Source: Litoditis marina
Taxonomy: Eukaryota > Nematoda > Chromadorea > Rhabditida > Rhabditidae
Assembly (NCBI GenBank): GCA_964036275.1
Contig: OZ038433.1
Location: 5,621,048-5,685,047 of the forward strand
DNA length: 64,000 nucleotides
Direction of reading: 5' to 3'
Below the pieces are notes generated by a model. That model saw only the letters and a list, made by a program, of their open reading frames with translations, searched no databases and was not told the origin of the DNA. The translations under genes were made by a program, and so were the position numbers. Positions 1-17,405 of this stretch are shown here, in pieces (position 1 is the first letter of the stretch; each line of letters opens with the position of its first letter).

Positions 1-1860
1 ACATTATTCAACAATAAGGGCGATTGAAATTCGTGAATTATTATTTACATGATTTACCTTCTCGATATTCGTACCAAATCGGCCGTACAACTCCTCCCAA
101 ACTGAGCTAGGAAGAGAGAACGACGTCTGTAAAAAGCAATGCACTCAATAGCGATTGAATCAAGCAGTGATAGCGTTACTACATAATAACTTGACGTTCC
201 CTGATCTGTCAGGGAGCATCAGGGGAGAAGAATTTCTCTGCTTTTTCAAGGGTAAAATGGGGGTGAGTCAGGGGTAAACCTGGGAGAAGATGGGGTGAAA
301 TCAGGGTAATATCAGAGAAGTGTCAAAGATATTGAAAAATGTTGATTTACCACTTTTTTTCACTATAATCTATTAGCAGAACCTTATACCTACACATTAT
401 AAAATTTTAGTGTCATTTCGTTGAAGATACCGTTCAAAACTGTGTTCTGCCGCACTATTGAGAAACCCGTACTAGATACGGCGTAGCCAGGAGTGCGGCT
501 GTACGCAATTCGTCCTATTCGTTTCAGCTACTGTTGAAATCGCTTCGAAACATTCGAAAAAAGTTTAACTTTCATTAGATGTTAAGGCAAAGACTTTCTC
601 ATGGCTATTTCTTTTTAGAACATTTTGTTTTCTAAAGAATAAGCAGTGAAAATAAATGTCTGAGGAACATCAGTTAGAGAATTTTTGGAGAAGTTCATTC
701 TCACTTCATGTGAACAATTCACTGTAAATAGTATCAAAGTAAGAAATAATTCTGAACGTTGAAAAAATTTGCTTAATTTTCCTCTGAAATTTCTCATATT
801 TTTCACTGAAATTTCCCCACTTTTTCCCTGATTGCACCCCATTTGCCCCCTGTTTTGCCTCTGTCCATATCCGGATATGGACAGGGGCAAAGTAGGGGAC
901 AAATGGGGTGCAATCAGAGAAATTCCAGGAATAATCGGGATTCAGTGTTGCTTGTGTCATTGGCCCAAATATTCCACTAGTCATATTCTACCGGTACTGG
1001 TCTTGTTTTTACTTTTCAAGTACATCTGCTCTGCGTCAGAAGAGCATAGTTTTAGATATTTCTGTTGAAAAAAAGAAAACCAGACCGAAATGTGCATGGT
1101 ATTTAGTATTCACGAGTGTCAATAAGACTGCATATAAAATCACCACTTGTACCAGATAGCTGTACCGAGAAAACTGTAGAAATTGGTCAACCACTAACCA
1201 AGGGCACCACTGGTGCCTTCGGTTACCTCTGTGAATGGCCCTCAAAATTTAAGGTACTCAACACTAAAGAGTTACAGTATAAAAACTAAGGTAGTACCTG
1301 TTGACTTGGATTGGTTGGATTAGGAGATTCGCTCATTGCCGACCGGCTACTGCTCCGAAAGACGTACAAATGGACTATCTTTGTTCAACTATTTCAGGTT
1401 TTCCTTTCAAAGTACACGTTAACAAAAGTTCCAGGGAAAACAGGCTGTCACGTACTACTATTTTCGCGATTCGCGTTCCTTGAAAACAGCTTACCATGTT
1501 GGTTTGGATTAGTTTCCACTGGAACCCTTTCACGCTCATGCTACTCATGCTCAACTACTCACTACTCATGCTCAAATTGGTGTTTTGGACAAACACATTG
1601 TGATTAACCAATCTACTTAGGAGTTGTATTTGTTTTTGCTGTCATGAACAAATCTACTAGGATTTGTCTTTTTGATCTTTCCCACGCGTACTCATTCATT
1701 TTTCAACAACAAAAAAACTCCCGAAAACATTCATAAATAATACATTACATTGTCCATTATACATCGTAATTCATACATGCACAAGAGAGATTAAATGACG
1801 AGTATCGCAAAAAGAAAATAAATATGCGATTTACAGTAGGACCAGTACACAACCACATGT
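1..1860. other. Gene-free stretch left of rpt-3
   Basis: I see no exon chain here. The part next to 1861 is the 3' flank of the minus-strand proteasome gene. Notable content: a G-tract cluster at about 210-310; a palindrome around 840-915 centred on tccatatccggatatgga and flanked by G/C tracts; and, near 460-485, a 20-base word that recurs inverted near 63326-63345. Open frames here are short and lack splice sites or recognisable protein motifs. Confidence 0.6.
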
Positions 1861-6172
<4,312 letters not shown>

Positions 6173-6510
6173 GATTTGAGGAGTAAACCTGGAAAAACAA
6201 CACTACGGCTTTGAACAGTTGCAAAGTCGAACAAGAATCACACATGAAAACATGATGAAAACACTTAGAAAATCTGTAAAAATCATCATCATTTGAAAAA
6301 ATATTCAAGAGCTGAATGACGTTTAGCCGAACGCTCATACGCAGTGACATGGTGTTTTATACAAATTGTTTTCTAATTTTCCACCGTAAGAATTTAATCA
6401 ATTTTCAAATTATTTATTTTTTATTTTGTAATTAGGCAAAAACTCAGGCGTTCACGCTCTAAATACTCATCTTTGCCCACACGGAACTATAATAGAGTGT
6501 TGTAGAACAG
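6173..6510. promoter_or_regulatory. Shared head-to-head promoter region, rpt-3 / GFM2
   Basis: These 338 bases separate the divergent start codons of rpt-3 (minus) and GFM2 (plus), so both promoters must fit here or be shared. On the minus strand a TTTCCAG acceptor at 6189-6195 precedes the rpt-3 ATG. On the plus strand GTAGAACAG directly abuts the GFM2 ATG. Both look like trans-splice acceptors. AT-rich runs lie near 6370-6430. I recognise no defined transcription-factor site. Confidence 0.6.
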
Positions 6511-9500
6511 ATGGGGTACCTATCGATCGCCAAAAGACTCGTTCGGCAACGTTCTTCGCCGTTCTTCAAACTGTATTCAACTTCAAAAGAGGTGGGTTCG
6601 GCCTCCACGATGTTCTTTATCTATTTAGTCTCAGACATATAGATTCCGGTCTTGTAAAACTTTTGCCTATATCCACGGAAAGCCTGTGCGACTAGCCGTT
6701 TCAGAGCCACCAAACTTGTTAGTCCAGTTACCAGCTGTTTTCCCTCCCCTTTTCACGTTTGTTTTCGGTTCCGATACTGGTAGCTATCCCATTCATGTGA
6801 ATTAAGGTTCAGGCCCAATGATTTTCTAGGCTAATCTATCACGGACGAGGAATGTGGGAATAATCGCTCATATCGATGCCGGCAAAACTACTGTAACGGA
6901 GCGGTTACTGTATCTCTCGGGAGCTACCCGGCATATAGGGGATGTGGATTCAGGGAATACGGTCACGGATTTCCTTGACATTGAACGAGAAAGAGGTACT
7001 TACTTTCTGGGAACTCGGAATGTTAGAAAACTGTTTTACTTGTTCCTGACAGCCTGAGACACCTGCCAGATGATTTGTTGAAGAAGAAAACGTTATAAAG
7101 TGGTTATCAAACAATTTTGGGTGCTAAGCAACGTAAGTACTTCTTTTGCAAAATAACTTGTTTACTTGAATTCAGCATGGAGATTTTCAGGTATCACCGT
7201 GCAGTCAGCCGCCGTTTCTTTCCCTTGGAGAGATCACAAAATAAATCTGATCGACACTCCTGGTCATGTGGATTTCACAGGTGTTTCGATATAGCGCAAG
7301 TTTTCAGTACAATAACACAATTCCTGATAGAATATATTGTATATTAAATTTATATATTGTTCGAACTGTGACCATTTTGCTTCAGTGGAAGTAGAGCGCT
7401 GTGCTCGAGTTCTGGATGGAGTTGTCACTGTTCTCGATTCTTGTGCAGGCATTCAGGTAATTTTACTTGTTTTTTAGCTAAATTCTTGCGGCTGGCTCGA
7501 TTTTCTGTAGTTCTACTGTTGACCTGTAGTTGAAAACTAACTAAATGGACCGAATTCCCTAGCTGTTGTGGTAGCTGGTTCGCATTTGCTGGCAGCTTGC
7601 TACGGAAGGGTAGAAATTATGCAGTTCCCGGGTTGACCATAAATTCAAAACGAAAACGACCTCAAATTTCAAAATTTGGGCGCAATAGTTTTAGCTGGCA
7701 GCTAGCTTCTGGCTGGTTGGCAGCAGTAATGTCTGGGTGGCTGAATTCAAGTGATGTATTTCTAAATTAAGCTCTCGATTTTTCAATGAAGTACCTATTA
7801 TGGGACGTGTTAGAGTACTTGAAACTTTTCATTTCACCTTTCTTGTTCAGGCACAAACACTGACAGTTTGGCGCCAGGCGGCTAAGTTTGGTCTACCGGC
7901 AACGTTTTTTGTGAACAAAATGGATAAGAGAAACGCCGACTTCAATATGTCAATAGATTCGATCGAACAAAAACTTGGGGTGAAAAGTGAGTGTTTTGTG
8001 ATGTTTGTTATCTTACTTTTATTTCCGAAATTGCATAGTACCTCTCATGGATCAGTTAAATTACATTTACATTAGTAAAAAGTGGGGGAACCAACAAATG
8101 TGTGAGTTGTGTTTGGTTTGATTTCTATATCAGCAAAAAGTGAACGATACGAACTGCTCTGCTGTGATACTGTAGCAGTAGTATTCTGCAAAAATAGAAC
8201 AATACCAATGTTACACAGTGGTTCACGAAGCCCGCATAACATTTCAGAAATTGCCGATGGGTATTTCATGTGTACTTCAATGACATGCGTGCGTTGTGAA
8301 CCACTGTGTAACATTGGTATTGTTCTATTTTTGCAGAATACTACTGCTACAGTATCACAGCAGAGCAGTTCGTATCGTTCACTTTTTGCTGATATAGAGG
8401 TCAAACCAAACACAACTCACACATTTGTTGGTTCCCCCACTTTTTACTAATTGTTCTCTTTTTGCTAGTTGTACTCTTACAACTATCCATGGTACAAGAA
8501 TAAGAATGTTGGCGCTAATTGGCGCAAGCGACTAACGCCACTGATAAATTTGGAATTTTTGCGATACTAACGTAGTTGTATTGTGATCATTATCCAAATG
8601 CCAAATATCCAAACATTTATGTAATTTCTCGTTCCTGTGTAGCGCTCGGCGCCAACGCGAAATTATCAGTTTCTGAGAGATCAATTTACTTAATCATATG
8701 ATCACTATTAACTATATCAAATTTCAAACGATTGCGTTGACAATGACGTGTCATGGAGTTTTGGCGCCATTTTGCGCCTGCTCCGCGCCCCAGAGAAAAA
8801 GCTTTAGTTCCGTATGAGAAAATACACTTTTTACACCAAACTTTTTAGGTTCTATCAGTTTGAGGGATCTTATTTGCCTACAATTAATGTTTTGCCGTTT
8901 TTGGTGCCTATTGGCGCAAGCTATACATCTAATATTCGACGTGACGGGCTAACTTTTGCATTAGAACCCATGTTCCGAATTTCAGCTAAATCGGTCCAGT
9001 AGTATTTCCAATAGTCGTTTTTGGCGCCTATTGGCGCCCGCGCCCGGCGCCAATGAGAAGCTATACATCTCATATTTGGCGTGACGGGCTAACTTTTGCA
9101 TTAGAACCCATGTTACGAATTTCAGCTGAATCGGTTCAGTAGTTTTTCCAATAGTCGTTTTTGGCGCCTATTGGCGCCCGCGCTCGGCGCCAGTGAGGAG
9201 CTATTCATCTCATATCCGGCGTGACGGGCTAACTTTTGCATTAGAACCCATGTTCCGAATTTCAGCGAAATCGGTACAGTAGTTTTTCCATAGTCGTTTT
9301 TGGCGCCTATTGTCGCCCGCGCTCGGCGCCAGTGAGGAGCTATTCATCTCATATCCGGCGTGACGGGCTAACTTTTGCATTAGAACCCATGTTCCGAATT
9401 TCAGCGAAATCGGTACAGTAGTTTTTCCAATAGTCGTTTTTGGCGCCTATTGGCGCCCGCGCCCGGCGCCAATGAAGTACTATTCATCTCATTTCCGGCG

Positions 9501-12500
9501 CTACGGGCTAACTTTTGCATTAGAACTCATGTTCCAAATTTCAGCTAAATCGGTTAGGTTGTTTTTCCAATAGTCGTTTTTGGCGCCTATTGGCGCCCGC
9601 GCCCGGCGCCAATGAGAAGCTATACATCTCATTTTCGGCGCGACGGGCTAACTTTTGCATCAGAACTCATGTTTCAAATTTCAGCTAAATCGGTTTAGCA
9701 ATTTTTCCAATACTATGCGGACAGAATTCCGTGAGGGACGAATTACGGCGGAACTTTTCAACAACGACACGAAACCGAACGCTCTCTTCCTTTAGTTCTC
9801 AAAAAACGATGATATTTGAAGGTATTTCTCAATTGAAAGGAAAAAACGAGTGCGCAATGGCCAAACCAAAGACAACTCACACAGAGCGCTCCGCGCGATT
9901 TGTGTACATGAAAAAAAATTCTTTTTTTTCTTTTATTTCTCAGATGAATAAAGGCAGACTCTGCAAATACTATATATCAGGTTTGGTAACTGTTGGACCA
10001 GTCTACCAAAATGATCACCTGGTTGGATTTGTTGATGTCATCCGAAGTACGTTTCTCGATTTGGAAGAGGAATCGTCTGGATGGCAAACTATCGGGGTAT
10101 GGTAGATATGTGACAGATAATTTCATTGTTAGGTAAATGTTAACGACAGGTTACTGTAATGGCGATCGCGAATATTGAAATTTAGCAAAACCCTTTGACT
10201 GCAGATCCCTTCATGTGGCAAGAGGCACCATTGGAAAATTGTAATTTGAACGGTAAATTTTGATCGATTCGGAAATTCTTCGTTGTAGTTCGGTGTCAGA
10301 TTCTTTTATTCACTCATTTCTCGTTTCCAGGCGGAACCTTCAATGTACCTAGATGCATATCGGAAGACAAAGGAGAATCTGTGTTTTTCTCTGTCGGATT
10401 GTGACAGCCCATTCATGACGTCATTCCTTGAAGCTAACGACGGACAAACTGAAAGAATGGTGGCCGACGATCTCATTCAAGGTGGGTGTAGTCTGATTCA
10501 TATTACTCGGTCGGTTAACATTGTTAACATATTGCATTACTAGACCAATCATAGTTATACCCAAATATTGATCGACCTCGTAGTTAAATCCCCTGAAATC
10601 ACTTTAGACAAGCATAGTTAAAGTCGTTAAATCGGTTTTTATTTATTTTTGATGTGCTTTCCACATATTCGAGCTAGTACTCCTCTTCAGCATTGCATCG
10701 AGTAACTATGAGTCGGAAAGGGGCCCCGGTTTCCTGTGGAACTGCTCTACGGTCAACCGAAAGTGTGCGCCCGGTTCTCGATCAGGTATGGTAGTATATT
10801 TTCGAATCAGTGGTTTTATTCTAGTTTATCGGTTCCTTTTGTTCTTTTTTGGGTGCCTTTCTATATTTCTTTGCTATCGCTTAGAAAAATACTGCCTTGT
10901 TTTCCTTGTTGTGATCTTATAATGTTGACGTTTTATTGTCCATGGTCCATGGTGCGAACAACACCTAAAATTTCTAATGCCATTGATTACAGATAGTCGA
11001 CTTCCTACCATCTCCCGAAGTTTCTATGGAACGATTAAAATCAGTGTTCGGCACCGATTTGTCCGCTTTCATTTTCAAGGTACGCCATAGTAATTTTGTT
11101 GTGTTATTGTGATTTTGTTTTTGTTTTACCTAGTTTTAGTTGAAAATCAAGGCGGTCCTAGACTGAAAATACTAGGACAGTTGAGCACTGCCCTTTCTTG
11201 CCAGTCAAACTACAGCTCTGAAATCTGAGGTGTTTTGTACTATGGTTTTGTACTTTGTAGATCGCACACGACAAGAGAAAGGGTCAGTTGAGCTACGTGC
11301 GAGTGTACACCGGTCAGCTGCGCAACAATACGTCCGTTTTTAATTCGAGCAGAGGAAAGTCTGAAGGACCGCTCAGGGTTGGTTTTCATGATTTCTTTGC
11401 AGATATGAATCACTCGATTGCGTTATTTAGTTGGAATTCTCTTGCGACCTCTCACTTTGCTAGAAATGGATGGGGTTTTTAGCGGTATTCAGTTTGTTGA
11501 CAAAACTATATGTTCTTCTTGACCGAAAAAAAACATCTTCACGTTGATTCCCGTACGACGTACGAAGATCATTATGCGAGTTATCTAACTTCTTCCATCC
11601 ACTTCATTTTCACGGATAGAAAAAATCTCTGGTTTATAGAAATAGAAAGAATATTCGAGCAGTAGTAGCATCTGCATGTTTAGCACACTTTTAGAACTAC
11701 TTCGGAAACATGACCAAATCAAACTACAAACACAGCTGTTTACATTTACATATACAGTATACACCCGCTCTCCTTTAAGCGAACCCCATAGTGAGGATTC
11801 AAGTCAAGACAGTGTTCTATTGTTGCAGCTGTTCGTACCGCAGAGTGACCATCTGGCGTTAGCCGATGTAGTTGGAGAGGGGGGAATAGCCGTCGTTTCT
11901 GGCCTGAAGTCCACGATTACAGGAGATACTCTGATTGCCAGGTTAGAATGTTTTGCCCATATTTTGGTAACATTGTCTGAATAGCTATAAAAATCAGGAA
12001 AACGGCCTCCCTATCGCCCAATCTTTTTTCGATGCCAAAGTATGCAGCGAAACCTTTTTTTTCGACAGAGTTGGATGAATGGTTTATGAACATTCTTTGA
12101 GATAAACTGAAATTGTTCCGAGTTCCTGGTCGTGAATCTGGGATTGCATCAGTTGTTTATGTGCAGAGTTCTGATCATTAGTGACTATGCATAATTCAGT
12201 GAATCTGTCAACAACCATGCCCTGGAGCTGTTAAAGGACTCCAAGTCAAAGGGAGAGAACGCATTCGGAGTGGGAGTACACAGAGAGGGATCGAACATTG
12301 TCTTCTCAGGTGAGCTTGCATTGGGTTCATAAATTGTTGCATAAGAATATTTGATTCAAGCAAGCGTGCTCCATTTCAGTTCTGCTTCAAGCGAGTTCTG
12401 TTTCAATATAAAATCTATTTTTGCACATATTAGTGATAAGTGACTATTATTTTAAAGATTTAAATTAATGATTTTGAAAGAAAATAGTCAAATGAATTTG

Positions 12501-15500
12501 TGTGGAATATTTAAACAACGGTAACCGGTAACGTAGTGTGGGTTTTCCAGGAATTGATGTTCCCGAGCCGGTGTATTTCTGTTGTGTCGAGCCTCCAAGC
12601 AGTGCCGCCATTCATGATTTCGAAAAGGCCCTGGGCGAGCTGGCTGTAGAGGTTGGCTGGCAATAGTGACTTTGACTATTTGTAGTTTGATATAATGGGA
12701 TATCGCCTGTATGGACGATTTTTGAGATGGTCGTCTCAGGGGGTCGTGGGAAAGTGAAAAGGTAATGAAAATGGTTGTCTCTCAGGAGTCGTCCATACCA
12801 CCACACTTGGAAAAACCAAATGGGGTCACCAAAACGGAGTTCGTAGAGAGCGTTCATACCACCTCATTTCGCAAAAAAAAAATCCACTAAGCAACGCGAA
12901 AAAAGGGATACGGAGGGTTCCACGTAATAGATACGTCAAACTGTTCACATCTTATTTTTGCTTCGTTCATTCCTAGAATTATCAAGTTTTTCCTGTATTC
13001 TACTCGCTACTGCTAATGGGTTTTCATTCCGTGGTGAATTACATGTCCTTTTTGAGGCATGCAACCACTGCTTTACCATTCCGTATTGCAGTGAGTAGTT
13101 ACTGAGAGGTGGGTGATGAAACGAAAATTTTGAGTAAACTAATTAAACAGTGTAGTGGAATGATGTAGTGGCTAAGGCCCCACCCACCACTCAAAGGATT
13201 ACACGTTTGATTCTCACCACTGCCAAACCGAGGGAACCGAGACATTCATCCCTCGTGGGCGATAAGTTGGCAGTAGAATGTCTACGAAAGTTCCCCCTTC
13301 CCCTGGATGGTAGGCCGAATTTAGTCTGTCTTACAGAGTTTGGGAACATTGACTTTTTTCGCCCACTCCCACCCCTACTCCCACCCCTACTCATCAGATG
13401 TATGGATGCAGAGTTAGCTGAAACAAAGTAAAGCTGTATGGACGGGTGACCCAGTTAGCTAAATCAAAGTAGGCCTTTATGGACGAAGGGTACAGCTGTA
13501 TGGACGGGTGACCTAGAAGAGACAACCAAGGGGTTATCGTCCATACAACGGTACACCCTGATATAATATGATATCGAGGAATATAGATTTCTATCATATT
13601 TACGGTATAACACCGAGTCGGTAAGGGTAGTGTAGTCTTAAGGCTTTGTCATACGGATATTCCTCTCAGTTTTTAACTAAAATGTGCGTTTAAAACACAT
13701 TTACGTTGAGAACCGTCCAAAGAATGTTTTTGATCGGCCTCTTTAGCTAGAAATCCCATCAGTGATTGTTTCCCTTCCCTTTCAGGACCCGTCAATGCGC
13801 GTTCGTCGTGACACGGACACTGGTCAGACGGTGATCGAGACTATGGGAGAGCTGCACCTGGATGTGATCAAGGATAGGTTCCTGCGCGGATATGGACTGG
13901 ACGTATTCATCGGGCCACTTCAGGTGTGTAGGCCAAAAACAACGGGATTTGTCATGGAATGTTGCCTTTTTGTATTAAGAAACTGATTTCAGTTCAAAAG
14001 TGGTAGAACCTGTGAACACACTCATGTGGTTAGTAGCTGATGTAAATTTGAACGCTCTCACATTCTTTCATAACCTTATATCGATTTTCATTTTACCTGT
14101 TTCCTCCTTATACTTATAATATGATATATAAATAATTTTTCTCAGATCGGATATCGCGAGATCATCGGTCAGTCGATAGAGCATACTGCTTCCGTGGAGG
14201 ACAAACAGGGCGAGAAGTCTCGTAGCCACAGCGCCTCGGTCACCCTCCATCTGGAGCCAGCTGATTCTATAAAGACCTTCAAAAGGGTTCGTTTCCGTTG
14301 GGCTAGAAATTTACCAGTAGTGATCATTCAGAAGTAGTTTATGTTAATACTATCTGGTATAGTCCTTTTTAAACGTGTTTAATATGGTGCGAATACTCCC
14401 AAGTGCTTATAGGCCGTAGTTGTGTTTGAATTGATCTCTATGGTTAGAAGGTGTAGAAGTTTGTATGAAGAGATGGTTAAAATTATCGTATATGGCTGAA
14501 TTACAGAATAGAATGTGTTGTTGATTGAACCAGCTCTGAACGACGGCAAAAGAATCGGAGAAAGACTGCAAATGTGTTGTATCGCTTAATTTGAAGCTGT
14601 CAGTGGAAAGTGGACTTGACAGCCGGTCCGCGCCACACCCGTAGTCGTGCCCCCAAAAAAATTTTTTGAGTAGAAGTGTTTGAAAACAAAGAGTACGGTT
14701 AAGGGTTACCAGCCAGTAGAACGGACTATTTGCTCATCAAAAACACATTCTAATCTGAAATGTCATTGTAACCTACAATATAGGACTCATTTCAATGTTT
14801 CCTCGCTTTCCAGCTGTCAGTGGATCTGCCAGCCGGTTCCCGCCACCCCCGTGCCGAGTGGGTGAAGGCTTTGTCCGAGGGATGTGCGAACGCCCTCCAC
14901 AACGGTCCGGTGCTGGGATTCCCCCTGCAACAGGTCAATGTCTCACTGAGGGATCTGGTCGTGAGCGGAGGAAAAGTCAACCCGGCTATTTGTTAGTTTT
15001 GTGGAAATCAATACATAGTTGATCAATTGTGATATTGCGACAAAATGGAACAAGATTTTTCAGGAGGTCTGATATGAGATATGATTGCGGGTATTACTTA
15101 CGATTTGTAATTCGCCTCTAAATGGAAGAAAAGAAGCATCAATACTATGTCTAATAGTAATATCTCACGATGATTTCACGGAAGAAAAAGCGAGAACGCA
15201 CTTTTTACAGTATCAGCCTGTGCACATAAGTGTGTGTCGGAGGCTCTGACGCTGGCCGGAGCACATTTGGTTGAACCGGTGATGCGGGTGGAAATAGTAC
15301 TGGAGGACGGAGAAGGAACGCAGTCTCTCCTGCAAGAACTGGGAAAAAGAAGGGCACAAATAGACACGTGCGCCAGTTCGGCTGGTAGGTGGCAGATACC
15401 ATTTAGGCCGTTTCCTAAGGTTTTTATTTCAGATGTAATGGAAAATACTTTCCAAAACCTGTAGAAATATGAACTTACTGTATGTTCTTACACCATTGGA

Positions 15501-16166
15501 TGAGTAGTGCCTCTTTAGAGGTAATTCGTACTTCCTATTTAGCGCCAGTCCGGATGGTAAGTAGCTGCTACTGTTTAAGCGGATTCATAAGTTGTTTTCA
15601 GATATAATAGAAAATTTATTGGAATATACTTTGAAAGCATGTAATTATGTAAAGGACGAACTTGTTGTTTTTTTTCTCACAAATTTGGGTTGGGTGAGTA
15701 TCGCCTCAAGAAGTATTTTATAATTTAGCGTTTAGAGTATTTCTGACAGGGCTGCTGTTGCACAGTTTCACACTCTAAAAAACAGTATTGTTTCGTAACG
15801 TGAGAATTACTGTCAATTCTGCATTTCCTTTCTGTTATTATTTAGGTGGCGGTACTACCCTAATTGCCTACCTTCCACTAGCAGAAATGCAGGGACTGTC
15901 CAGTGTCGTTAGGACACTTTCCTCTGGACTGGGAGCATTGCATGTACAGGTAGGAATACTGCCACTCAGTGTAATTAAGTAAATAAAGTATCTTTTCACT
16001 ATAAATAAGTGTTTGGACACATTAGTTGTTATGAACATATAGAAACAATTTTGGAATATGTTTTTTGCTAGACATTTTTGGAAAATGACGTTTGCAGGTA
16101 TCTGAATACAGTGTCGTCAGTGAACATGACCAGGCCGCTATTATGTCAAAAATCAGAGGATATTGA
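6511..16166 (+). CDS. GFM2: Mitochondrial ribosome-recycling factor 2 / EF-G2 (GFM2)
   Basis: This GTPase acts with the mitochondrial recycling factor to split ribosomes after translation. There are 19 exons: 6511-6591, 6830-6995, 7191-7280, 7386-7456, 7851-7986, 9981-10096, 10331-10481, 10691-10785, 10993-11079, 11261-11377, 11829-11941, 12200-12309, 12551-12651, 13786-13923, 14146-14286, 14814-14991, 15211-15384, 15846-15949, 16098-16166. Total 745 aa (human about 779). G motifs: AHIDAGKT (40-47), DTPGHVD (104-110), NKMD (158-161). EF-G domains II-V follow, including MGELHLDVI and the late [16 protein letters not shown] segment. The first ~25 residues are basic and Ser-rich with no acidic residue before Glu27, as in a mitochondrial targeting peptide. 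It resembles GFM2 rather than GFM1, judged from remembered alignments. Intron 5 (7987-9980) carries a composite repeat; intron 13 carries an inverted-repeat element. Confidence 0.93.
8073..8449. repeat. 377-bp near-perfect foldback palindrome
   Basis: The left arm begins TAGTAAAAAGTGGGGGAACC and the right arm ends with its reverse complement. The arms run about 150 bp with almost no mismatch around a centre near 8260. Because the arms mirror each other, both strands encode nearly identical 113-residue frames, which are artefacts of the palindrome. Terminal words are shared with the foldback at 18809-19152, including GTAAAAAGTGGGGGA, GTGTGAGTT and TGCAAAAAGTGAAC. Confidence 0.9.
8893..9718. 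repeat. Tandem array, 140-bp units rich in GGCGCC
   Basis: About six units. The anchor ttggcgcctattgg recurs at 9021, 9161, 9300, 9440 and 9580, which gives a constant 140-bp period (one unit is a base short), plus a degenerate first unit near 8893. Each unit carries several GGCGCC palindromes and a conserved segment, gacgggctaacttttgcat. Units are highly similar, which suggests recent amplification or gene conversion. Confidence 0.92.
12689..13577. mobile_element. Inverted-repeat element in GFM2 intron 13 with a tRNA-like core
   Basis: The left end (gatataatgggatatcgc..ctgtatggacgat, from 12689) is matched, inverted and imperfectly, by the right end (atcgtccatacaacgg..gatataatatgatatc, to 13577). 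This suggests an 889-bp non-autonomous DNA transposon. Near the right end, agctgtatggacgggtgacc is repeated (about 13433 and 13491). At 13166-13215 there is a tRNA-like stretch with an A-box-like tagtggctaaggc and a B-box-like cgtttgattctc. No transposase frame is visible. Confidence 0.5.
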
Positions 16167-16740
16167 TTGAATATTGTCCCTTTTTTGCTGTTTCCACTCA
16201 GATTGTAAATTGCTTAATGCCTATATTCAACGGTGCCAAAGTTGAAGAGACAATGTAAGGTCCAAATTCTGAGTTTGAGTTTACTCGCATTATATCGCGG
16301 AGAGACGTAGCATTCGCATTGAGTTAGTCGGATACACGAGTTGTGGGTTGAGTTGTAAGGTGACGAAATCATGTATAATGGCAATTCGAAGTGTTGCATC
16401 CTGTATCGCGGGTATTGTTTACTGTTAGTTCCATGGCTCATTTATTGTTAGTCGTTATTATTGTTTGTAAATTGTGTGTTTTTCTCTGTAGATTTGTGCT
16501 TTTACTTTGTCAATTTCGTTCAGTATATAGTGAATCGAGAGTGATGTATTTGTGTATCATACGTGATGAATTAAACTTCCAAAACAGTAACTTGTGAACA
16601 TCGATAATAGCCCTCCGGTGTCCCCTGTGAGGAAAGTTCAAAGAAAATAGCGTTACTTGATTGATTTAGTTCTACTTTCCCGCCACCACAGATGTTCTCT
16701 ATCAAGGTTACAAAAATGCACAAAGAGGCGGAATTCTAGG

Positions 16741-16909
16741 GCCAATTCTACAACTAACCGGGTTTTTAGGTAACCTAACCTTTTTTTGGTAACCTATTTT
16801 TCAGGTTACTTGGCAGGTAACCTGAAAGTAACCTAGAACTGAAACGCGGTTATCATTCAAAGTAACGGTAAAAACCACATTATGCGTTAGAAAAACAGGT
16901 AACCGGTTA
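16741..16909. repeat. GGTAACC-rich inverted repeat, left fragment
   Basis: It starts with gccaattctacaactaaccg and contains multiple ggtaacct / aggttacc words. It is interrupted at aggtaaccggtt|a, where composite repeat II begins. The same 5' end and internal words (ggtaaaaaccac, gcgttagaaaaacagg) recur in the fuller copy from 19183. Confidence 0.75.
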
Positions 16910-17405
16910 TCGCGCGCAGCGCGAAGCGCTGCGTGTGAGTTGTGTTTGGTTTGGCCATTGCGCACCCATTTTTGGCTTTCAAACCACAAAAGTCTTCAAA
17001 TAAAACATTTTTTTCGAAATTTAAAAAGAGAGAGAGCTAGATATCTATTAAATACATGTTGTGTGAAAAAATTAGGAAAATCGGTCAAGGTTGAAAAAAG
17101 TTATGCTGTCGTGTCGTTATGAAAATTTCCGTTGTCCCTCGTCCCTCGTCGCTCGTCCAATGTCCGCATAGAAAATTATTTTTTTAACTACTGGACCAAT
17201 TCGGCTGAAATTTGGCACACATGTGTAAACCCCAAAGTTAGCGCGGCCCAACAAGTTTGGTGATGTCACGTTTCGTTTGGCGCTTGGCGCGGGCGCCAGT
17301 AGCAGGAAAATATGTGTTCCCATGGATTAAATGCTCCGAAATTTTGCACAGAGGTTAGATTAGTGAATCTTAGCCTTCTCTGGAAATTTGGTGTCATGGT
17401 TTATA

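Larger units (their letters stand above)
8072..9898 (-). mobile_element. Composite repeat I (terminus - 140-bp array - foldback), Helitron-like
   Basis: Read on the minus strand, it starts at 9898 with TCGCGCG, then the conserved terminus TGTGTGAGTTGTCTTTGG and GGCCATTGCGCAC. It passes through a spacer and a GGCGCC tandem array, then the bridge at 8450-8477, and ends in a 377-bp foldback closing with CTAA at 8075-8072. The flanking bases are A before TC and T after CTAA, which is the Helitron target rule. It lies wholly within GFM2 intron 5. The same architecture recurs at 16910-19152. No helicase or transposase frame is visible, so it would be non-autonomous. The Helitron assignment is inference; the paired architecture is seen directly. 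Confidence 0.6.

Noticed and set aside
8072..8450. Mirror-image 113-residue open frames on both strands
   Set aside because: They arise because the DNA is a near-perfect palindrome. There are no protein motifs or splice signals, and the same artefact occurs at 18717-19058.
8893..9718. Possible CRISPR array
   Set aside because: The units are contiguous 140-bp repeats with no unique spacers, inside a eukaryotic intron.
9731..9980. Upstream part of the frame containing GFM2 exon 6 as coding
   Set aside because: It belongs to composite repeat I and intron 5. The protein alignment starts only at the ATATATCAG acceptor before 9981.
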